Source: Candidatus Helarchaeota archaeon (GTDB taxonomy: Archaea; Asgardarchaeota; Lokiarchaeia; Helarchaeales; HEL-GB-A). Taken from it: 10,911 nucleotides of DNA. The DNA lies in assembly GCA_016840125.1 (NCBI GenBank), contig JAEOSY010000438.1:1-10911 (forward strand). The letters are read 5' to 3'. Of this stretch, positions 7,017 to 10,911 are shown in pieces. The notes beneath the pieces were generated by a model. The model did not search any database and was not told the origin of the DNA. It was given only the letters and a program-made list of their open reading frames with translations. The position numbers and the translations under genes are program-made. Every line of letters starts with the position of its first letter. The first letter of the stretch is position 1.

Positions 7017-8122
7017 TCGGAGAACACTTGTCTGTGTCTTTCCACCCAGGGCTTGAGATCAAATCGTTCAACTGCTCGTTGACGTGCGGCTTCACCATAC
7101 CCTGAAAGACCCTCCGCAACCCTCAGAACGGCGTAGGCCCATAATTCCGGCTCGGGAGGAATTTGCTTCTCCCAACTGGTATTGGTGGATACGCCAACTC
7201 CTGCTTCTTCACCTACGAGTTCGGGAACACCACCGCTTGACGAATAAACGATCGGCACACCACAGGCCATGGATTCAATTACTACTCCCGGACATGGATC
7301 CTGAATTTTAGTGTGGAGCAAAATGTCACATCGATGAAATATATCCACCACTTCTTTTTGGCCAAACGGTCCTAAAAATTCAATAAAAGCTTCGATTCCT
7401 AAATCTTTAATCAGCTTTTCAGCCAAATCAAAAACGTTGTCCCAAACCCTTCCGGCAACCAGCATACGAGTATGCGGTCGAGATTTATGTATGTAAGCCA
7501 GAGATCTAATTGCTGATTCAAGACGATAGGCATGGTACTGTGATCCCATAACGAGTAAAGTTAGTGCATTTGAATTTCGTTTTTTGCCATTGGGATAAAA
7601 TAATTCCGTATCGACGGCATTATATAATACCTCGCAAGGACCTTTTTTCTCTCCCAGGAATTTATTGGCACAAGACTTTGCAAATTCACTCTGATAAAAT
7701 ACATAATCAGCAGCATGCAGAAATTTTGCCATTCTGCTATTGGTCTCTTCCCAACCGGAAGGCATCCAGGCAGGAAATGCAACTCCGTCTTGGTTCCACA
7801 AAAATTTGGATTTTTTACGCCGGGCAAGTTGATATAATTGCTCGGCATCAGCCGGGTAACTACTACTGACCATATAAAGCATGTTAAAGCGGTATGGCCG
7901 ATTCGGTAAAAATTCATTCAGTCGTTGGAACTTTACGATTCCACCATGGGAAAATTCCTCGAGGCCAGGTAGTCGGCGATGCCCATATGATACCCGAATT
8001 TGTTGCCCGGGCCGACCGGCTACTGCAATCGAAACCCATTTCAGCGATTGTTTGCACCTACGCAAGAAAGTAGATACATTTTTTCTAAATTTCGGGAACA
8101 GTTGAATCAGTGTATTTTTCAT
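6992..8122 (-). CDS. GT4 family glycosyltransferase, C-terminus probably altered
   Basis: The 376-residue product begins with a basic segment (KFRKNVSTFLRRCKQSLK) that could contact the membrane, then an N-terminal domain with FLWNQDGVAFPAWMP at 107-121, YQSEFAKSC at 143-151 and VLYNAVDTELFYP at 165-177. The C-terminal GT-B domain has LLVMGSQYHAYRLESAI at 189-205 and QDPCPGVVIESMACGVPIV at 274-292, where D275 stands in the first position of the usual E-x7-E pair; this DPCP variant is common in one GT4 subgroup. It is a retaining glycosyltransferase with unknown donor. Its last residues (about MDCDYH) are encoded by the beginning of the GT2 remnant read in a different frame, so the natural terminus was probably replaced when the two sequences were joined. 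The loss looks small because helix RHRQVFSEI is retained. It starts 18 bases after the GT2-like gene stop. Confidence 0.9.
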   Translation of the reverse strand: MKNTLIQLFPKFRKNVSTFLRRCKQSLKWVSIAVAGRPGQQIRVSYGHRRLPGLEEFSHGGIVKFQRLNEFLPNRPYRFNMLYMVSSSYPADAEQLYQLARRKKSKFLWNQDGVAFPAWMPSGWEETNSRMAKFLHAADYVFYQSEFAKSCANKFLGEKKGPCEVLYNAVDTELFYPNGKKRNSNALTLLVMGSQYHAYRLESAIRSLAYIHKSRPHTRMLVAGRVWDNVFDLAEKLIKDLGIEAFIEFLGPFGQKEVVDIFHRCDILLHTKIQDPCPGVVIESMACGVPIVYSSSGGVPELVGEEAGVGVSTNTSWEKQIPPEPELWAYAVLRVAEGLSGYGEAARQRAVERFDLKPWVERHRQVFSEIMDCDYH

Positions 8123-8140
8123 CTGGTTTTATTTAATTTA

Positions 8141-8995
8141 TCAGAATTGTTCTTCAACAATCTTTTTACATTTTTTCAGCCATTTCTTCTTTTGTATCCT
8201 CCTGATCATCGTAATTAATCTTCCGCCTATAATCGGGACTTCTCTTATATTTATAAACCAACGATTATTTTGCGAGATATTCTCACTCATGACCAGTGAA
8301 GATCCCCTCCAAAAATGAGATGCAACAATCTGATTATTTCCATTCAGATGGTACTCAGCGCATGCAATTCCATAAAATGGGCTGCCTTTTTTCTTAATGG
8401 AATATGTATGGTACAGCAATTTTCCATTCTTATTTGCCGCTTTAAATTTCTCTCTCAGTTGATATCCGGTGTCTTTTCCCTTCAAGGCTTCCGCTTTGCT
8501 AGGAGGCTTGAATTGTATATCCATATTTTTAAATGTCTGGCTTTCAAATAGAATAGCAAACATGAGCGGAAAATCTGTAGGCTTTCTGTCCTGATTGAGT
8601 TGGGATTGTGTACCAATGACTTTACAGGCAGAATCAAGTTCTGAAATTAATATTTTGTCCCAATTTCGTATTAAAAACGTTGCATCCGCATCCAAAATTG
8701 CGAAATAAGGCGTATCAATTTTTTTTGTTAAAACATCAAGCGCTTCACCATGCCCCATTGACCCGGACTGGCTTTGGTTTCTAAAAAAGATTTCGACGTT
8801 ATCGTATTTTCGGCTGACATTTTTCAGCCGCAATGTCTCTTCGTCTGAATAGAAATTATCAGCTATTAAAACTTTAAATGGATAATACGTTATTCTATTC
8901 AAACAATACAGCATGCTCTCAATGAAATCGGCTGTGCCGTAATTAACCGTGAGCACACTCAGTTTTTTCGATTTACTTCTCTTAATTTGATTCAT
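8141..8995 (-). CDS. GT2-like glycosyltransferase (GT-A fold)
   Basis: From the ATG at 8993-8995 the product has 284 residues; a TTG seven codons upstream (9014-9016) lies next to AGAAAG and cannot be excluded. The N-terminal strand KLSVLTVNYGTADFIESML is a GT-A nucleotide-binding start, followed by VLIADNFYSDEE in place of the usual DNGSxD, SMGHGEALDVL, and the metal-binding FAILDADATFL at about 98-108. The second half contains FYGIACAEYHLN and ASHFWRGSSLV, a pattern found in a divergent GT2-type group where the fold continues without membrane spans. It should transfer a sugar to a lipid-linked glycan in the cytoplasm, with unknown specificity. The C-terminus is strongly basic (MIRRIQKKKWLKKCKK), suggesting peripheral contact with the inner membrane. 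It follows the methyltransferase closely and precedes the GT4 gene by 18 bases, so it is part of the same transcription unit. Confidence 0.87.
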   Translation of the reverse strand: MNQIKRSKSKKLSVLTVNYGTADFIESMLYCLNRITYYPFKVLIADNFYSDEETLRLKNVSRKYDNVEIFFRNQSQSGSMGHGEALDVLTKKIDTPYFAILDADATFLIRNWDKILISELDSACKVIGTQSQLNQDRKPTDFPLMFAILFESQTFKNMDIQFKPPSKAEALKGKDTGYQLREKFKAANKNGKLLYHTYSIKKKGSPFYGIACAEYHLNGNNQIVASHFWRGSSLVMSENISQNNRWFINIREVPIIGGRLITMIRRIQKKKWLKKCKKIVEEQF

Positions 8996-9025
8996 ATTAG
9001 ATTTTAAGCAACACAACTTTCTATG

Positions 9026-9808
9026 TTAGGTCAAGCGCTTTAATAACGTTAAACCTGAAGAATAAGGATAACTTCGAATCAGCCAGTTTTTTTCGATATC
9101 GACAAATACTTTACTTCCATCGAAACTTTTTCCGAAGTAAGCTTCAATGGCTTTGATTACGCCACGATTGTTATTCCAGCCACGGCCAATAGTATTATTC
9201 ATTCTGCGATATTCTTCGGCCATATTCGTATCATGGAAAACAACAACAGCCTCTTTAGAAAGATACTCGAACCATGTATCCATCTCCCGCGATGTATGTT
9301 CATATATATGAGAAGAGTCAATGAATAGGAAATCAATTATTGGCTCAAGGTCATGGCTTTGACACCAATCATTGAAATGATTTTGAGCGAAATCAATATC
9401 ATCAGACTGAACAAACTTCCAAAGCCTATGCAAATTCGGCGGCAGATCGATCTTCGGTTTTTCGCTCAAGTCAATACTCAGTACAGTGGCCTTAGAATAA
9501 GAGGCCGCCGATAGCAGTGCCCTGGTGCTTTCACCACCACGCGTGCCCAATTCAACAATCAACGACGGTTTTTGAATAATTGCATCAGCAAAAATCGTAC
9601 AAATATGATCACCGATCGCACTGCTCGATGGAGAATTACTTCCCATGCTTTCAATGAGCCACTTATCATAAAAAATTGACACAAAGTCATTGACACAAAA
9701 TTTTTCATGCAATCCTACGCGAAGGCGATTTTTGATTTTTTCGGGCAATAGGCTTATAAATAGCTGAAACGAATTAAGTAGAAATTTTGTCAATTTACAG
9801 TACTCCAT
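9026..9808 (-). CDS. class I SAM methyltransferase, Methyltransf_24/CmcI-like
   Basis: The 260-residue product contains LIVELGTRGGESTRALLSA at 83-101 (SAM-binding loop), the strand-two aspartate in VLSIDLSEKP at 109-118, DFLFIDSSHIYEHTSREM at 159-176, and AVVVFHDTNMAEEYRR at 187-202, then GRGWNNNRGVIKAIEAYFG. This order is characteristic of the Methyltransf_24 group and of proteins often labelled cephalosporin hydroxylase; in glycan loci they are thought to methylate sugars or lipid acceptors. The acceptor here is unknown. The N-terminal 25 residues (KFLLNSFQLFISLLP) are hydrophobic and may be an amphipathic anchor. The ATG at 9806-9808 is chosen because an in-frame TGA lies eight codons upstream; no good ribosome binding site is seen. 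It is the first gene after wzt, separated by 129 bases. Confidence 0.88.
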   Translation of the reverse strand: MEYCKLTKFLLNSFQLFISLLPEKIKNRLRVGLHEKFCVNDFVSIFYDKWLIESMGSNSPSSSAIGDHICTIFADAIIQKPSLIVELGTRGGESTRALLSAASYSKATVLSIDLSEKPKIDLPPNLHRLWKFVQSDDIDFAQNHFNDWCQSHDLEPIIDFLFIDSSHIYEHTSREMDTWFEYLSKEAVVVFHDTNMAEEYRRMNNTIGRGWNNNRGVIKAIEAYFGKSFDGSKVFVDIEKNWLIRSYPYSSGLTLLKRLT

Positions 9809-9905
9809 GCCATGTTGATCGCTGCATCATATCACCGCGCAATTTTTCAATTATCATCTTTGCTAGTATAATTTGAGAGGATTCCGCTTTGTGCGGTTCA
9901 AACAT
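9795..9905 (-). CDS. possible 36-codon ORF in the gap after wzt
   Basis: The gap between wzt and the methyltransferase holds an ATG-initiated ORF of 36 codons (ATG at 9903-9905, TAA at 9795-9797) that overlaps the first codons of the methyltransferase by 14 bases in another frame. The peptide is mixed charged and hydrophobic (SSQIILAKMIIEKLRGDM), compatible with one amphipathic helix. No family is recognised and no clear ribosome binding site precedes it. It might be a leader that couples translation, the tip of a lost gene, or chance. The rest of the gap has a TATACT box-like hexamer (near 9864-9869) without a matching -35, and no terminator. Confidence 0.2.
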   Translation of the reverse strand: MFEPHKAESSQIILAKMIIEKLRGDMMQRSTWHGVL

Positions 9906-9937
9906 TGTTCTAAAGAACTTAGGCAAACAAAAAATGT

Positions 9938-10911
9938 TTACGTTTGTGGTTTACTCTCCAGGCTCCAATCCGCATGGGTGAAAAAGAGACCTTTAATTTT
10001 GCCGATATTGCAACCGGTTTTGAAAACGTCTCTTTCTGAAACGGTAAAGCTGGCCGCCTGCTCAATCATATCCAACCTTCCGGTGAAGCCTTTTACACCG
10101 ATGGTCAGGTAATATATTCCAGGTAAAAGCGACAGCACTGGAACGGTACATATCAGTCTGGCTGAGAACGTTGATCGGCCGAGTAAGGCTGGGTTTGTGT
10201 AGTCAGGTGAGATCACAAACAATCGTTGCTTAAACGCATCTTCGACAGCGATCCCCACTTGCTGAACAGGCTGTGAACTCTCGATGGTTAACGAGATTTC
10301 AAGGGTTTCCCCCATACCAATGTGCGTGGAAAGTTCACCATTGCCCCTTATCTCAAGATTTTGTAAAACTGGCTGGCAGCCTGCTGCACGATGGGCATGG
10401 TTCTTTAAATCAATCTTCGCCTCGTTGCTCATGTTGCTGTCTAGGGTGTATTTTTGAATTGCCTTTGAAGTCTCCCCATCATACAGAATCCGCCCGCTAT
10501 CCAGAAGCAACGTTCGTTGACAGAGTCCCTGAATAGCGGCCATGTTGTGACTCACAAAGAATACCGTACGACCTTTTCCGGAAACACTCTCCATTTTTCC
10601 CAAACACTTTTCTTGAAATTTCATGTCTCCAACTGCCAGCACCTCATCGACCAGCAGAATTTCAGTTTCCAAATGGGCCGCGACGGCAAAGGCAAGACGT
10701 GTATACATCCCGCTGGAGTATCTTTTGACAGGCGTGTCGATAAATTTTTCAATCTCGGAAAAGGCGACGATTTCATCGAATTTTCGGGTCACCTCCCAGC
10801 GGTCCATCCCCAGAATGGCGCCATAGAGATAGATATTTTCGTGGCCGGTTAATTCCGGATGAAAGCCGGTGCCCACTTCGAGCAGCGACCCTACCCGGCC
10901 CTTAAGTTCAA
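9938..10911 (-). CDS. wzt: O-antigen/polysaccharide ABC exporter ATPase, N-terminus outside window
   Basis: The open frame runs from the window edge (first full codon GAA at 10907-10909) to the TAA at 9938-9940, 323 residues. It opens in the region just after the Q-loop ([20 protein letters not shown]), so the start and Walker A motif lie beyond the edge; a GTG at 10874-10876 is internal valine, not the start. Present are the ABC signature YSSGM at fragment residues 64-68, Walker [12 protein letters not shown] at 85-95 and the switch histidine in VSHN. From about residue 170 an additional beta-rich domain matches the Wzt C-terminal type ([20 protein letters not shown], then [13 protein letters not shown]), which in Wzt of E. 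coli O9a binds the non-reducing end of the glycan. The protein powers export of undecaprenyl-linked polysaccharide across the inner membrane with a Wzm permease, expected just upstream. It is visibly less AT-rich than the distal genes. Confidence 0.95.
   Translation of the reverse strand, partial: ELKGRVGSLLEVGTGFHPELTGHENIYLYGAILGMDRWEVTRKFDEIVAFSEIEKFIDTPVKRYSSGMYTRLAFAVAAHLETEILLVDEVLAVGDMKFQEKCLGKMESVSGKGRTVFFVSHNMAAIQGLCQRTLLLDSGRILYDGETSKAIQKYTLDSNMSNEAKIDLKNHAHRAAGCQPVLQNLEIRGNGELSTHIGMGETLEISLTIESSQPVQQVGIAVEDAFKQRLFVISPDYTNPALLGRSTFSARLICTVPVLSLLPGIYYLTIGVKGFTGRLDMIEQAASFTVSERDVFKTGCNIGKIKGLFFTHADWSLESKPQT

Noticed and set aside
7561..7917. Minus-strand ORF of 118 codons within the GT4 gene
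   Set aside because: It is an alternative frame inside 6992-8122, whose own frame carries clear GT4 motifs; no ribosome binding site or recognisable protein feature supports it.
9884..9896. Small inverted repeat ccgc/gcgg after wzt as a terminator
   Set aside because: The stem has only four base pairs and is not followed by a T run in the direction of transcription.
10517..10852. Plus-strand ORF of 111 codons opposite wzt
   Set aside because: It lies antisense to the conserved ABC ATPase motifs of wzt, its sequence shows no domain, and it is explained by the complement of a coding frame. Other plus-strand ORFs opposite genes (for example 420-713, 3164-3448, 7564-7869, 8315-8551) are rejected for the same reason.
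10874..10876. GTG as start of the wzt gene
   Set aside because: The frame is open to the window edge and the residues before the GTG ([11 protein letters not shown]) belong to the conserved Wzt sequence, so this codon is an internal valine.
1..10911. CRISPR array, tRNA or rRNA genes, insertion sequences
   Set aside because: No regularly spaced repeats, no tRNA-like cloverleaf and no transposase ORF or terminal inverted repeats were seen; the only repeated segments are the two paralogue pairs described above.

Overview
The window is the interior of a bacterial surface-polysaccharide locus, most likely a lipopolysaccharide O-antigen cluster of the ABC-transporter-dependent type. Every credible gene lies on the minus strand, so transcription runs from the right end of the window to the left. 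The organism is probably Gram-negative, because the first gene is a Wzt-type exporter ATPase with a C-terminal glycan-recognition domain. Nothing here allows assignment to a genus. Both window edges cut genes: wzt lacks its N-terminus at the right edge and a glycosyltransferase lacks its C-terminus at the left edge.

Order in the direction of transcription: wzt ATPase (partial, 9938-10911); a possible 36-codon ORF in the gap (9795-9905); a class I methyltransferase of the Methyltransf_24/CmcI-like type (9026-9808); a GT2-like glycosyltransferase (8141-8995); a GT4 glycosyltransferase (6992-8122); a decayed GT2 remnant (about 6741-7016); a second methyltransferase (6073-6717); a small protein with ParB/sulfiredoxin-fold motifs (5463-6053); a third methyltransferase (4728-5402); a small unrecognised ORF, possibly the tail of a broken gene (4432-4641); a complete GT2 glycosyltransferase (3372-4439); a truncated copy of the third methyltransferase (2985-3320); a fourth complete methyltransferase (2266-2985); a complete GT4 glycosyltransferase (1028-2182); and a related GT4 gene running off the left edge (1-968).

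The glycosyltransferases would assemble the chain on the cytoplasmic face of the inner membrane, the methyltransferases would decorate or cap it, and Wzt with an unseen Wzm partner would export it. The number of methyltransferases, together with a Wzt that has a recognisable C-terminal domain, fits a glycan whose methylated residue or end is read by the exporter. That link is inference from the Klebsiella/E. coli O-antigen paradigm.

The locus shows recent remodelling. A 63-residue GT2 segment directly after the GT4 gene at 6992 aligns without gaps to the intact GT2 gene at 3372. The 111-aa methyltransferase ORF at 2985 is an N-terminal copy of the intact gene at 4728. The stretch from about 1.0 to 3.4 kb looks much more AT-rich than the wzt end. 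The least expected gene is the ParB/sulfiredoxin-like one, which sits tightly between two methyltransferases.
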